From Candidatus Gastranaerophilales bacterium (GTDB lineage Bacteria; Cyanobacteriota; Vampirovibrionia; Gastranaerophilales; Gastranaerophilaceae), in NCBI GenBank assembly GCA_900766355.1, contig CAAFVD010000119.1, positions 9,227 through 73,226 of the forward strand: a stretch of 64,000 nucleotides of DNA, in the 5' to 3' direction. The first letter of the stretch is position 1. Each line of letters begins with the position of its first letter. Below the pieces are notes generated by a model. It worked only from the letters and a program-made list of their open reading frames with translations. It did not search any database and was not told the origin of the DNA. This document shows positions 8,834 to 18,391 of the stretch, piece by piece. Made by a program: the position numbers and the translations under genes.

Positions 8834-9274
8834 TTAATAAAATAAACGATTTTCAAATACCCAAGGTTCAAGCACTTTATCTTTTATATAATAATGACTC
8901 GGTACTCTATCTATTTGTCCTTGTTTGTTTTTGACAAAAGTATCCACAGTTGTATAATGCTCGTTATACGTTCCTACTGCACCATCTTGATAAACATGTC
9001 TTCTTGCATAACTTTTTGTAATATCTGATATTTTACCTAACAATGATTTATCTTGTGGGTTTTTATATCTATCAACTTCTAAACATAAACAACTATCAAA
9101 AGGTTTGCCATCTGTCCTAATATTCAAAGTATGTTTATTGTTATAACAAGGATAAGAACGTGTCCCTAAAACAGTTGATGTATTTTCACCTTTTACTCCA
9201 AACTGTTTTTTTACTCTATTCAAACCAGCACCTAAAGTTCTAGGTTTGCAACTAAAAATTGATTTTAAATTCAT
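8834..9274 (-). CDS. Hypothetical protein, 146 aa
   Basis: Not recognised. A basic, soluble-looking protein without signal peptide or membrane segment. It contains several cysteines (CKP near residue 9, SYPCYNN, DSCLCLEVDR) and an aromatic C-terminus (SHYYIKDKVLEPWVFENRLF). A GGAAG site precedes the ATG by about 8 nt. It lies between the SLH gene and the PHP phosphoesterase gene with about 100-130 bp on each side, so it is probably its own unit. Codon use matches the neighbours. I can assign no function. Confidence 0.7.
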   Translation of the reverse strand: MNLKSIFSCKPRTLGAGLNRVKKQFGVKGENTSTVLGTRSYPCYNNKHTLNIRTDGKPFDSCLCLEVDRYKNPQDKSLLGKISDITKSYARRHVYQDGAVGTYNEHYTTVDTFVKNKQGQIDRVPSHYYIKDKVLEPWVFENRLFY

Positions 9275-9370
9275 TAAACAAACTTCCTAACACTAACTAC
9301 TTTTTATATTTATATTAAGAACTTTTATAAATTAAATTTGCTTAAATTTATTCATTATGTAAATAAAATT

Positions 9371-10210
9371 TTACACAACATTTAATATTGTCAAACTATC
9401 TGCACTAACGGGAATATTATCAACATTTAATTTTCCTAAAGGAATATCCTTATTTGTGCCATGATAATCACTACCACCTGTTATAAACAAATCATTTTCT
9501 TCTGCGCATCTTACAAGAAAATCTATTTCGTATTTAGAATATCGTGAATAATGACATTCCAACCCTTTTATTCCAGCTTGTTTCATTATATCTAATTTTG
9601 CCAAAAATTCTTCTTGAGTTGAATGAACTTCTCCCTCTCCACCCAATGGGTGTGCCCATACAGGGATTCCACCAGCAGAGATTATTGCGTGAATTGCCTC
9701 ATGCCCGTCAAATCGAGAATTACCTGTTTTGCAGTCGTCAAGGTATTTTCTCATAGCCGAAAGATTATCCTCTGCCAAACCTCGTTTTACCAAAACATTT
9801 GCCAAATGAGTTTTTACAACACTACGCCTTGAATACAACCAATCAAGCTCTTGTTGAGTAAGCTCTATATTCCATACATCTTTCAGATATTTTATTCTCG
9901 TTTCAAGTTTATGTTTTCTTAAAAGTTTGCCTTTTTCTATTAAAGAATTAAGTTCTTCATCATCAGGGTTGCAATTATATCCTAAAATATGACATTTTAC
10001 CGTATCAGTTTTACTCGTAAGTTCTATTGATGGAATAAATTTCATATCATTTGGAACTAATGCAGTCATTTCCTTACACCCACGAATTGTATCATGGTCT
10101 GTAAGTGCAAAAATATTTATTCCAGCAGATTTAATCTTTGAAATCAAAGACTTTAAATCATCACTTCCATCTGAAAAATTGCTATGTATATGTAAATCAG
10201 CCTTTATCAT
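9371..10210 (-). CDS. PHP-domain phosphoesterase (YciV/TrpH-like)
   Basis: A 279-aa polymerase and histidinol phosphatase (PHP) domain enzyme. Metal-binding motifs are visible in order: DLHIHSNFSDGSDD at the N-terminus, FALTDHDTIRG near residue 35, WAHPLGGEGE near residue 190 and ITGGSDYHGTNK near 245. Length and motif spacing match the YciV/RNase AM group, which hydrolyses nucleoside 3',5'-bisphosphates and trims RNA 5' ends; the substrate here is inferred. It begins 18 bp after secA on the same strand with no clear ribosome binding site, which suggests translational coupling or read-through from secA. Confidence 0.87.
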   Translation of the reverse strand: MIKADLHIHSNFSDGSDDLKSLISKIKSAGINIFALTDHDTIRGCKEMTALVPNDMKFIPSIELTSKTDTVKCHILGYNCNPDDEELNSLIEKGKLLRKHKLETRIKYLKDVWNIELTQQELDWLYSRRSVVKTHLANVLVKRGLAEDNLSAMRKYLDDCKTGNSRFDGHEAIHAIISAGGIPVWAHPLGGEGEVHSTQEEFLAKLDIMKQAGIKGLECHYSRYSKYEIDFLVRCAEENDLFITGGSDYHGTNKDIPLGKLNVDNIPVSADSLTILNVV

Positions 10211-10228
10211 AATAAATAAACTAGAATT

Positions 10229-12856
10229 TTATTCCCCTTCTGATACAAACTGTACACCGAATTTTGTACGGAATAAGTATTTAACAGTATCACCCTGAAT
10301 TTCGTGCATCATTGTATTAAACAAATCATACGCTTCACGTTTATATTCAATAAGAGGGTCTTTTTGCCCGTAAGCACGAAGTCCAATACCATCTTTTAGC
10401 ATATCAATGTTATGCAAATGGTCAATCCATTTATTATCAACAACTCTTAACAAAATATCTTTTTCTATATGACGCATAACATTGTCATCAGCATAAAGTT
10501 CTTCTGGTTTTCTATCTTGATTATATTCTCTCATAACATCGTTATAGAAAGTGATAACTTCTTTTTCATGGTCACGATAAGCATTCAACATTGCCTCTTT
10601 TAATTTATCATACATTTCTTCATATCTCATAGATTTGATATCATCTACTTTTATGTAATCCAATTGCGGAACGATTGAATGAAGTTCCTTAACCATAGTT
10701 ACCAAATCATCATAAATATACTCATCAACAGGCATTTCTGGAGCAATATAACTTTGAAGAAGTCTTTCAAGTTCTCGTTCCATCATAAATATAACGTCCT
10801 CTGTAAGATTCTTTTCTGTAAGAACACGTTTTCTTTGTGCATAAAATTTTTCACGTTGAATATTCATTACATCATCATATTCAAGAACATTTTTACGTAT
10901 ATCAAAATGGTAGGTTTCTACTTTTCTTTGAGCAGATTGAATCTGTTTTGTAATTATACCTGATTCAATAGCCATGTTTTCTTCAACATTCATCATATTC
11001 ATTAAAGAAACAAGTTTATCTCCACCAAATATTCTCATCAAATTATCTTCTAGCGATAAGAAAAATCTTGTAGAACCAGGGTCACCTTGTCTTGCCGCAC
11101 GACCTCTAAGCTGGTTATCAATACGTCTTGATTCGTGACGTTCTGTACCAATTACATGAAGTCCACCAACTGCTACAACTTTGTCATGTTCTTCTGATGT
11201 TATGGCTCTCGCTTCTGCAAGCGCAACATCTTTCTTTTCTTCATAATTCGGAGTTTTTTCAGGTGAGTATTTTTTCGCATCAAGCATTTCTTTTGCAAGA
11301 TACTCAGCATTACCACCTAAAAGAATATCTGTACCACGACCAGCCATATTAGTTGCGATTGTAACTGCACCATATCTACCAGCCTGAGCAATAATATATG
11401 CTTCTCTTTCGTGATATTTAGCATTCAAAACATTATGCTTAATTCCACGTTTTTTAAGTAATGCTGATAAATATTCTGATTTTTCAATACTAATCGTACC
11501 AACCAAAACAGGACGACCTATTTTGTGTTGTGCAATAATATCCTCTACAACGGCATTAAATTTAGCACGTTCTGTTTTATAAATAACATCAGGATAATTT
11601 ATTCTGATATCTTTTTTATTTGTTGGAATAACAGTAACTTCCAAATTATAAATTTTACCAAATTCTGCTTCCTCTGTCATAGCAGTACCTGTCATACCTG
11701 ATAGTTTTGGATACAATCTGAATAAGTTTTGGAAAGTTATACTTGCAAGAGTTTGAGTTTCATCTTGAATTTTTACACCCTCTTTAGCCTCTACAGCCTG
11801 ATGAAGTCCATCAGACCAACGACGACCTTCCATTAGACGACCCGTAAATTCATCAACAATCATAACCTCGCCATCTTTGATTACATAATCAGTATCCTTG
11901 ATGAATAATTCTTTAGCCTTCAATGCTTGCAAAAGATGATGTGCATATTGAGTTGAGATATCAAACAAATCCTTACAACCAATAAGTTCTTGAGCCTTAT
12001 CAATTCCTTCTTCTGACAAAATAACATTTTTATTCTTTTCATCAACTTCATAATCAACATCACGTTTTAGTTGAGGGGCAATTTTTGCCATAAGCTTGTA
12101 TGTATCTGCTGATTTTTCTAATTTACCACTGATAATAAGAGGTGTTCTAGCCTCATCAATCAAAATACTATCAACTTCATCAATTATGGCATAATTATAT
12201 GGACGTTGAACAAGCATTTCTAAAGAACCTGCCATATTATCTCTTAAGTAATCAAACCCAAATTCATTGTTTGTACCATAAGTAATATCACACTCATAGG
12301 CAGCTTTTTTCTCTGCAAATTCCATTTCATTTCTACCACCTGATAGAATAACTCCAACGGATAAACCTAAAAATTTATATACTCTACCCATCCATTCGCT
12401 ATCACGTTTTGCAAGGTAATCGTTTACAGTAATAACGTGAACACCTTTTCCAGTTAATGCGTTTAGGTAAGCTGGCAAAGTTGCAACAAGAGTTTTACCT
12501 TCACCAGTTCTCATTTCTGCAATATTTCCATTATGCAAAAAATATCCACCCATAAGCTGAACATCAAAATGACGCATGTTCAAAACACGCTTTGCAGCTT
12601 CTCTTACAGTTGCAAACGCTTCTGGCAAAATTTTATCTAATGCTTCTTTTTCTAAAATTCTGTCAGCTTTTGGATTATCTGACGTTTGTCTTTCACTTAA
12701 TATTTTTTTAAATTCATCTGTCTTTGCACGTAATTCTTCATCTGAAAATTTTTCATATTCAGGCTCTAATGCGTTTATATGGTCAATTATTGGTAAAACT
12801 TGTTTTATTTTTTTATCGTTTGAACCACCCAATAGTTTAATTAAAAATTTCAACAT
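10229..12856 (-). CDS. secA: Preprotein translocase ATPase SecA
   Basis: Motor ATPase that drives unfolded proteins through SecYEG. It has 875 aa. Walker A is MRTGEGKTLVATLPAYL, the DEAD-type Walker B is YAIIDEVDSILIDEARTPL, and the second helicase half has TNMAGRGTDILLGGNAEY and RRIDNQLRGRAARQGDPGST. The helical wing and scaffold regions follow. The C-terminus ends FRTKFGVQFVSEGE without the zinc-binding CxCxSG tail, so a SecB-binding tail is absent. An AGAGGAAC site precedes the ATG. Upstream is a divergent intergenic region shared with the VQFKG protein gene. Confidence 0.98.
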   Translation of the reverse strand: MLKFLIKLLGGSNDKKIKQVLPIIDHINALEPEYEKFSDEELRAKTDEFKKILSERQTSDNPKADRILEKEALDKILPEAFATVREAAKRVLNMRHFDVQLMGGYFLHNGNIAEMRTGEGKTLVATLPAYLNALTGKGVHVITVNDYLAKRDSEWMGRVYKFLGLSVGVILSGGRNEMEFAEKKAAYECDITYGTNNEFGFDYLRDNMAGSLEMLVQRPYNYAIIDEVDSILIDEARTPLIISGKLEKSADTYKLMAKIAPQLKRDVDYEVDEKNKNVILSEEGIDKAQELIGCKDLFDISTQYAHHLLQALKAKELFIKDTDYVIKDGEVMIVDEFTGRLMEGRRWSDGLHQAVEAKEGVKIQDETQTLASITFQNLFRLYPKLSGMTGTAMTEEAEFGKIYNLEVTVIPTNKKDIRINYPDVIYKTERAKFNAVVEDIIAQHKIGRPVLVGTISIEKSEYLSALLKKRGIKHNVLNAKYHEREAYIIAQAGRYGAVTIATNMAGRGTDILLGGNAEYLAKEMLDAKKYSPEKTPNYEEKKDVALAEARAITSEEHDKVVAVGGLHVIGTERHESRRIDNQLRGRAARQGDPGSTRFFLSLEDNLMRIFGGDKLVSLMNMMNVEENMAIESGIITKQIQSAQRKVETYHFDIRKNVLEYDDVMNIQREKFYAQRKRVLTEKNLTEDVIFMMERELERLLQSYIAPEMPVDEYIYDDLVTMVKELHSIVPQLDYIKVDDIKSMRYEEMYDKLKEAMLNAYRDHEKEVITFYNDVMREYNQDRKPEELYADDNVMRHIEKDILLRVVDNKWIDHLHNIDMLKDGIGLRAYGQKDPLIEYKREAYDLFNTMMHEIQGDTVKYLFRTKFGVQFVSEGE

Positions 12857-13026
12857 AAAAAGTTCCTCTACCCTATATCTTTATATAATCATAGCATAGA
12901 AAAACAAAGCACGAGTTACCCGAGTTATTTATTTTTAAAATTTACATTAACATTTCTTTACATATTCAAAAAAAAAGGCAATTTTTTTTCTTGAGAAACA
13001 TTACATGGGACGAAAGGGGAATATCA

Positions 13027-15153
13027 ATGAATACAATCACCAACTTTAGAATGAATCAACCAACTATTACTCAACAAAATAACTCAATTTCTAACAAACA
13101 AAAATCATATAAACCCGCTTACAACCAATCACAAAACGTACAGTTCAAAGGATTTGGACTTAAATCTATATTTGCTAATAGTAAAACTTTAGAAAAAGCT
13201 TCTACTGAATGTAAAAAAGAAATTGCACAAATATTAAGAGTTCCTGATAAAGAAATCATGACACGTACAAAAGGTGTTTCAATAAACAAACTACAATTCC
13301 TTAGTGCAATTACTCATAAATTTCATGCGAAATATGGATTAGATATTGGCAAAGAAGGTACTGAAAAAACAGATGTTGTATTCAAAATTTTTGATAGCGT
13401 TAAAGAACCTAAAAAAGAACACTTCTTATTAATAGATGGTATTCATGGCAAAATGTCAAGAATAAAAGAAACATTTGACATTATTGGTGAAGATAAAAAT
13501 AAATTATCACTAGCAGATAATGTTAATCAACTAATCCACCAAGGAAATTATAGAGAAGCAAACCCTAATTTAATGACAGATATACTTAAATCTGAAAACG
13601 CAGATCTTTATGCTAAAAACTTTTCAGAATATAAACCATATTTATTAGCACACAAACAAGATGAAAATGCAGTTAAAAACCTCGATAAAATGGTTAATGC
13701 TGGCACTTATGATAAACACTTTGTAGAACGTGAAAATTGGTTTAATGATATTTTACGACACAATTCTTTAGAAGAAACTGGAGAATTTAACCTTAAATCT
13801 TTAAAACAAGATTATACAAAAGAAAGAGGACAATTTTTAGAAACATTTACAAATCGTTTTGGTTGTTCTACTGAAAGCCTTAAAGCCGGTAATGACAAAG
13901 ATGTTATGGCTATGTATAACTCAACAACTAAAGATAATGTTGACCTAAGATGTCGTATTTTAAAAACTTTCGATTCAAACAAATTTGACAACTACCATAA
14001 CAAAGACTTTAACCAAAATATCTCAGATATGCACGAATTATTTGATAAAATTGATTCAGATAAACATGCCGCTAACTATGTAAAAAAAGCTCTTGCGAAT
14101 GACAATATGCCTCGCAATATTAATTCTCTAAACACATTGTTCAGCCGAGTATCATCAAAAAAATTAGATATATTTTATGACAATGCCCAAAACATTATGG
14201 GACAAGTACATGGTGAACAAAAATATGAAGCGCTAAACAAAGAAATAACAAACCCACTTTTCCTTACTCCAGCTAAAAAAGCACACATTCAAGAAATGAA
14301 AGAAATTGGTCTACATGAAGGTTTCACTTTTGGACAAAAAATTAAACGTGTATTAAAAAACCAAATCAATAAAATACGATACAATATGTCTGAAGACAAA
14401 CAAGCTAAAATTACACAAGAAGCACAAAATCAAGCAGAAGTTGCAGATATCAAACGCAGAATGGAAGCCTTTTTACCTACTGCCTCAGAACCTGCTAATA
14501 GTTCAATTGCAGAACCAATTACAACTCAAGTTGCAACTGCACCTATAAAAACTAAAGCTGCTGAAATAGTTAAAACTACTCCAGTAGAAACAGTTGCAGA
14601 AACTACACCTCAACCTGTTAAAAAGAAAGCTATCAGACACTTCAATGTAGTAAAAGCTCCAAAAGCACCTAACGCTAAAAAACTTGCAGTAATAAATGAC
14701 GTAAACCAAATCATCGAAAAGAAACTTGGTTCAAAAACATTAGCTGACCAAAAACGTGATTATGCACTTACTGCTACTAAAATGCGTATGCAAATGCTTC
14801 CTGAAATCTTTGAATCAATCAAAGAAACAAGAGCAATGGAAAGAGCTGCTGGAGTTAAAAAACCTTCTGTTTCTAATAAAGATGCGTTGTCTTTATATTC
14901 AAGAATTAACGGCAGAAACAAAAAACTTGTTAATTATATGCTTAAAAAACGTAATGCAGACGGAACTAGAACATTCAAGTTCGATGAAATCCTTTCTACA
15001 ATCCAACAATCAGAATCAAAACTACATAAACAAAAATTTGCATCTCCAAAAACATATAAAGCTGCTGATGGCAAAGCTTATTATGCAAATCTTCTTGATG
15101 CACAAATTCAAGAACATGGTAAACTTCAAAGAGCAAAAAAATCATCAAAATAA
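13027..15153 (+). CDS. Large VQFKG-motif protein of unknown function
   Basis: A 708-aa lysine-rich, mostly helical protein. The N-terminal 35 residues are rich in Gln, Asn and Ser and end in VQFKGFGLKSIF. A short N-terminal Q/N-rich segment closing with a FKG-type motif recurs, to my knowledge, in many gut Melainabacteria proteins, but its meaning is not established. There is no signal peptide or membrane segment. A low-complexity Thr/Pro/Ala linker (about residues 480-545) separates a large N-terminal region from a basic helical C-terminal domain ending AKKSSK. The ATG at 13027 was chosen because AAAGGGG lies 7 nt upstream; a TTG at 12991 would only extend it by 12 residues. Divergent from secA, with its own terminator at 15178. 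Function unknown. Confidence 0.82.
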   Translation: MNTITNFRMNQPTITQQNNSISNKQKSYKPAYNQSQNVQFKGFGLKSIFANSKTLEKASTECKKEIAQILRVPDKEIMTRTKGVSINKLQFLSAITHKFHAKYGLDIGKEGTEKTDVVFKIFDSVKEPKKEHFLLIDGIHGKMSRIKETFDIIGEDKNKLSLADNVNQLIHQGNYREANPNLMTDILKSENADLYAKNFSEYKPYLLAHKQDENAVKNLDKMVNAGTYDKHFVERENWFNDILRHNSLEETGEFNLKSLKQDYTKERGQFLETFTNRFGCSTESLKAGNDKDVMAMYNSTTKDNVDLRCRILKTFDSNKFDNYHNKDFNQNISDMHELFDKIDSDKHAANYVKKALANDNMPRNINSLNTLFSRVSSKKLDIFYDNAQNIMGQVHGEQKYEALNKEITNPLFLTPAKKAHIQEMKEIGLHEGFTFGQKIKRVLKNQINKIRYNMSEDKQAKITQEAQNQAEVADIKRRMEAFLPTASEPANSSIAEPITTQVATAPIKTKAAEIVKTTPVETVAETTPQPVKKKAIRHFNVVKAPKAPNAKKLAVINDVNQIIEKKLGSKTLADQKRDYALTATKMRMQMLPEIFESIKETRAMERAAGVKKPSVSNKDALSLYSRINGRNKKLVNYMLKKRNADGTRTFKFDEILSTIQQSESKLHKQKFASPKTYKAADGKAYYANLLDAQIQEHGKLQRAKKSSK

Positions 15154-15177
15154 TATAATTAAGAGAAGTATATGGAA

Positions 15178-15203
15178 AAGACCGGCAATTGCCGGTCTTT
15201 TTT
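15178..15203 (+). terminator. Rho-independent terminator
   Basis: AAGACCGGCAATTGCCGGTC followed by TTTTTT: a perfect GC-rich stem about 25 bp past the stop of the VQFKG protein gene. Convergent with tolC. Confidence 0.93.
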
Positions 15204-15232
15204 ATTGTTATCTAATATGAATTTACATTACA

Positions 15233-16669
15233 TTAATTCAATTTAAGAGTTTTATTAACTCCTGCACCAGTTGCCTTGTATAAACCTATTGAATCAACAA
15301 TACAACCTATTTTGCTTTGTACAACCATATTATCTATTGTTAATAAATTTTCTTGTCTTTGGTTCAAATCAAGTTTTGAAATAACACCTTGTTCATACAT
15401 TTTTTTAGACAAATTAAAATCTCTTGCCTCAAGGTTTTTATTTTTAACATTTTGTTTATACTTATCATTATCATATTTATAAGCATAAAGAGCGTCATTA
15501 ACTTCTTGTATAGAAACAAGGTTTGTATTTTGATAAGTTTTTAGCATTCTTTCATATTTAACTTTATTCATTCTTAAGTTTGCCATTTTTGCACCACCAG
15601 TAAAGAAGGTTTCAAAAATACTTCCACCAAATCCCCAAATGAAGTTAGGAAACATATTCCCTGAAGAATTAAGTACATTAAATAATGCTAACCCACCAAT
15701 ATTAATACTTGGCAAAAATTCTTTCTTTGCAACTTTCACATCAATACCAGCTTTTTGGAGCATAATTTCTGATTTCAAATAGTCTGGACGTTGAGTAATA
15801 ATTTCTGACGAAATTTCATTTGGTGCGTTAAACTTATAAACGATACTATCATAACTTGCACGTTTTAAAGATGAAATATTTGCAGGACTTTCGCCAATCA
15901 ATACTGCGAACTGGTTAAGCGCTTGTATTCTTGTTTTTTCTAAGTCTAATAAACTAGCCTCACCCATAACAAGTGCTTTGTTAGCTTTAACAACATCAGA
16001 TGTTGAAGTTACACCTTCTCTATTGCTTATTAACATCGCATTATAAATATCTTTTCTCAATTTATTAATTTGTTTTTGGCTTTCTATCAATCTATCTAAC
16101 TGAACTATATTGAAATAAGTCGTACCAACTGCAGAAACTACAGAGATATAAGCTGCTCTTTCATCTTGAATTGATGCTTCGTAAGTTTTCTTTGAAGATT
16201 TAGTTTTATCATGATTTTTCAAGAAAATATCAGCCTCATAATTTACCATAATAGGAAAGAACATTGAACCGTTGCTATCATGTTGTGTTCCACCATATCC
16301 TGGAATAAATCCAGCGCCAACAGACGGAAGTTCATTTGCCATCTGTGCTTTTACACTTTGATAATACTCATCAACACTTAATGATGCTGCTTGTAAGTTA
16401 TAATTATGTTCAACTGCTTGTTGAATATATCCGTTCAAATATTCATCATTAAACGATTCCCACCAAGGTAGATTAACAAAATCATATTTATTTGTAATTT
16501 TTAATTTTGTCCATTTTGTTTTTTGTTGTTTTTCTGTTTTAACTTTTTGTACTTTTACAGTTTCTGAATTATCTTTCTGCACCCCCAAACGTAAAAACGC
16601 AAAGGCTGGTGCCGTATTAAGTGTTATAAAACTTGTTAGTAATAATCCTGCAATTAACTTCTTTTTCAT
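15233..16669 (-). CDS. TolC-family outer-membrane efflux protein
   Basis: A 478-aa outer-membrane factor of the RND/type I efflux class (NodT/OprM-like). It has a signal peptide (KKKLIAGLLLTSFITLNTAP, cleaved near AFA). An early WWESFNDEYLNGYIQQAVEH motif is typical of these proteins, and two long coiled-coil regions (around 180-260 and 390-460, with LISNREGVTSTSDVVKAN and KKMYEQGVISKLDLNQRQEN) form the periplasmic tunnel. A cysteine near residue 455 is not in a lipobox. The ATG at 16667-16669 was chosen for its GGAGAAAATT site. It is divergent from a marR-hlyD pair across a 98-bp region with a palindrome, so all three probably act and are regulated together. No inner-membrane pump gene is adjacent. 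Confidence 0.92.
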   Translation of the reverse strand: MKKKLIAGLLLTSFITLNTAPAFAFLRLGVQKDNSETVKVQKVKTEKQQKTKWTKLKITNKYDFVNLPWWESFNDEYLNGYIQQAVEHNYNLQAASLSVDEYYQSVKAQMANELPSVGAGFIPGYGGTQHDSNGSMFFPIMVNYEADIFLKNHDKTKSSKKTYEASIQDERAAYISVVSAVGTTYFNIVQLDRLIESQKQINKLRKDIYNAMLISNREGVTSTSDVVKANKALVMGEASLLDLEKTRIQALNQFAVLIGESPANISSLKRASYDSIVYKFNAPNEISSEIITQRPDYLKSEIMLQKAGIDVKVAKKEFLPSINIGGLALFNVLNSSGNMFPNFIWGFGGSIFETFFTGGAKMANLRMNKVKYERMLKTYQNTNLVSIQEVNDALYAYKYDNDKYKQNVKNKNLEARDFNLSKKMYEQGVISKLDLNQRQENLLTIDNMVVQSKIGCIVDSIGLYKATGAGVNKTLKLN

Positions 16670-16709
16670 AATTTTCTCCAAGTGCTTGCTTTTTTTTTAA
16701 GATGATGAT

Positions 16710-16736
16710 AACATAATTATGTTGCAAATGCAACAT
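16710..16736. promoter_or_regulatory. MarR-type operator between tolC and marR-hlyD
   Basis: Two overlapping perfect palindromes: AACATAATTATGTT (16710-16723) and ATGTTGCAAATGCAACAT (16719-16736). They lie in the short region between the divergent efflux genes. Position and symmetry fit an autoregulatory site for the adjacent MarR protein. Binding is inferred. Confidence 0.65.
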
Positions 16737-16767
16737 GTTATTTAAACAACACTATATAGCGAAAAAG

Positions 16768-17247
16768 ATGAAAGAAACAAACAAAATACAAGGATATCAA
16801 TTATTTACAGAGTCATTAGCTTATGAGGTCAAGCTGACAGAAAAATATTCTAAAATGCTAGGATTACAACTGTTTGCAAAACTAGGAGCTCCACTTTCAC
16901 CAGAAGAATTTCTTGCACTAGATGTCGTATCTGCTAATCCTGATATATGTCAACGAGATTTAGCAAAGCTAATTATTAAAGACAGAGCAAATACTGGAAG
17001 ATTATTAGAAGCACTTGAGAAAAAAGGACTTATTAAACGTGTTGTTGACGTAAAAAACAATAGACTTGTTAAAAAAATTGTAATAACTGATGAAGGTGAA
17101 GAAATTCTTCACACATGGTTGAAAAAGATAATACCTATTTTTGATAGAGTGTATAAAAAATTCTCTAAAGAAGAAATAGAACAAGCAAAAGGCGTACTCA
17201 GACGAATGAGAGATGCGTTTCAAGATATAGTAGATATACAAATATAA
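16768..17247 (+). CDS. MarR-family transcriptional regulator
   Basis: A winged-helix repressor of about 159 aa. The central wHTH is visible (NPDICQRDLAKLIIKDRANT as recognition region, then GRLLEALEKKGLIKRVVD and the wing DVKNNRLVKKIVITDEGEE), flanked by dimerisation helices. The ATG at 16768 is preferred because the alternative ATG at 16735 lies inside the palindrome proposed as its operator; neither has a strong ribosome binding site, so the start is uncertain. The HlyD-type gene follows by 16 bp, giving a regulator-adaptor operon divergent from tolC. It probably represses both units and responds to a small-molecule ligand. Confidence 0.88.
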   Translation: MKETNKIQGYQLFTESLAYEVKLTEKYSKMLGLQLFAKLGAPLSPEEFLALDVVSANPDICQRDLAKLIIKDRANTGRLLEALEKKGLIKRVVDVKNNRLVKKIVITDEGEEILHTWLKKIIPIFDRVYKKFSKEEIEQAKGVLRRMRDAFQDIVDIQI

Positions 17248-17263
17248 AGATATAGAGGTAAAA

Positions 17264-18238
17264 ATGGCAGAAAAAAAACATAAATTAAGTATCAAAAAAC
17301 CTGTAATAATTTTTGCACTTGTAATAGCTGCAATAGTATTACTTTTTGTACTATTTGATTCAATGAAATACGAATCAACAGACGATGCCTATATTGAAAC
17401 AACAACAGTAAGTGTTGCCCCTCGAGTTTCGGGACAAATAATAGAAGTATATGTAAAAGATAATCAACAGGTTAAAAAAGGTGATATAATCGCAAAGATT
17501 GACCCAAGAGATTACGAAGTAAGACTTGACCAAGCAGATGCAGTTTATCAGAAAGAACTTTTAAATCAAGTTAATGCAAAAGCTAATTTAGATGCTGCAA
17601 ATTCAGAACTTCAAAACGCAAAAACCGATGTTGAAAGATATACAAACTTATACAAAGCAGGAGCAGTTTCAAAACAAACTCTGGATAATGCAGTTACAAG
17701 ATACGATAGCTTGAATGCACAACGAGTAAGAGCTCACGAAGATGTATTATCACATGGTAAAAACGCTCAAAAAGTTGCTGATGCAAATATAAAAATGTTA
17801 AAGGCTCAAAAAGATGCAGCTGCCCTAAACCTTTCTTATACAACTATATATGCTCCACAAGACGGAACAGTATCATCAAGAAGGGTTGAAAAAGGTATGA
17901 TGGTTACTGCTGGCTCACCATTATTTACACTTGTACCTAATGATGTATGGGTAGTAGCTAACTTTAAAGAAACTCAATTAAGAGGAATGAAACCTGGCAT
18001 GCCTGTAGAAATCAAAGTTGACACATACCCTAACCACAAGTTTAAAGGTAAAATTGACAGTATTCAACGTAGTTCTGGTGCAAAATCAAGTTTGTTCCCA
18101 CCAGAAAACGCAGTTGGTTCATTCGTAAAAATTGTACAAAGAATACCTGTAAAAATTGTCTTTGATGAAAAAATTGACTCAAACGAATATATAATCGTTC
18201 CTGGTATGTCAGTTGTTCCAAAGATTAAAGTAAGATAA
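17264..18238 (+). CDS. HlyD/EmrA-type membrane fusion protein
   Basis: Periplasmic adaptor (324 aa) linking an inner-membrane transporter to TolC. It has one N-terminal membrane anchor (PVIIFALVIAAIVLLFVLF, about residues 13-33) and the signature DDAYIETTTVSVAPRVSGQI typical of EmrA/HlyD proteins. A biotinyl-lipoyl half motif (VYVKDNQQVKKGDIIAKIDP), a coiled-coil hairpin (about 90-180) and the second lipoyl half (TTIYAPQDGTVSSRRVEKG) follow. An AGAGG site precedes the ATG. It follows marR in an operon and is divergent from tolC. The usual next gene, an EmrB-type MFS pump, is missing: a terminator follows. The partner pump must be encoded elsewhere. Confidence 0.92.
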   Translation: MAEKKHKLSIKKPVIIFALVIAAIVLLFVLFDSMKYESTDDAYIETTTVSVAPRVSGQIIEVYVKDNQQVKKGDIIAKIDPRDYEVRLDQADAVYQKELLNQVNAKANLDAANSELQNAKTDVERYTNLYKAGAVSKQTLDNAVTRYDSLNAQRVRAHEDVLSHGKNAQKVADANIKMLKAQKDAAALNLSYTTIYAPQDGTVSSRRVEKGMMVTAGSPLFTLVPNDVWVVANFKETQLRGMKPGMPVEIKVDTYPNHKFKGKIDSIQRSSGAKSSLFPPENAVGSFVKIVQRIPVKIVFDEKIDSNEYIIVPGMSVVPKIKVR

Positions 18239-18285
18239 ACAATCAACAAAAACCAAAAATCTAAATTATTGTATACAAAACTTAC

Positions 18286-18319
18286 AACTAGAGCCACTCC
18301 AAGCTCTAGTTTTTTTTGC
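18286..18319 (+). terminator. Terminator of the marR-hlyD operon
   Basis: AACTAGAGC / GCTCTAGTT stem with an 8-nt loop followed by a run of eight Ts, about 50 bp past the HlyD-type gene. Confidence 0.88.
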
Positions 18320-18334
18320 CCTAAAAAGACATAA

Positions 18335-18375
18335 AAAAAGATGCCCTAAGCAAAAAACTTAAGACATCTTTTCTA
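18335..18375 (-). terminator. Terminator of the ferredoxin gene
   Basis: On the minus strand AAAAGATGTCTTAAG pairs with CTTAGGGCATCTTTT through a short T-rich loop, using two wobble pairs, and is followed by Ts. It lies about 17 bp past the ferredoxin stop. Confidence 0.7.
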
Positions 18376-18391
18376 AATTTTAAAAATTTAA

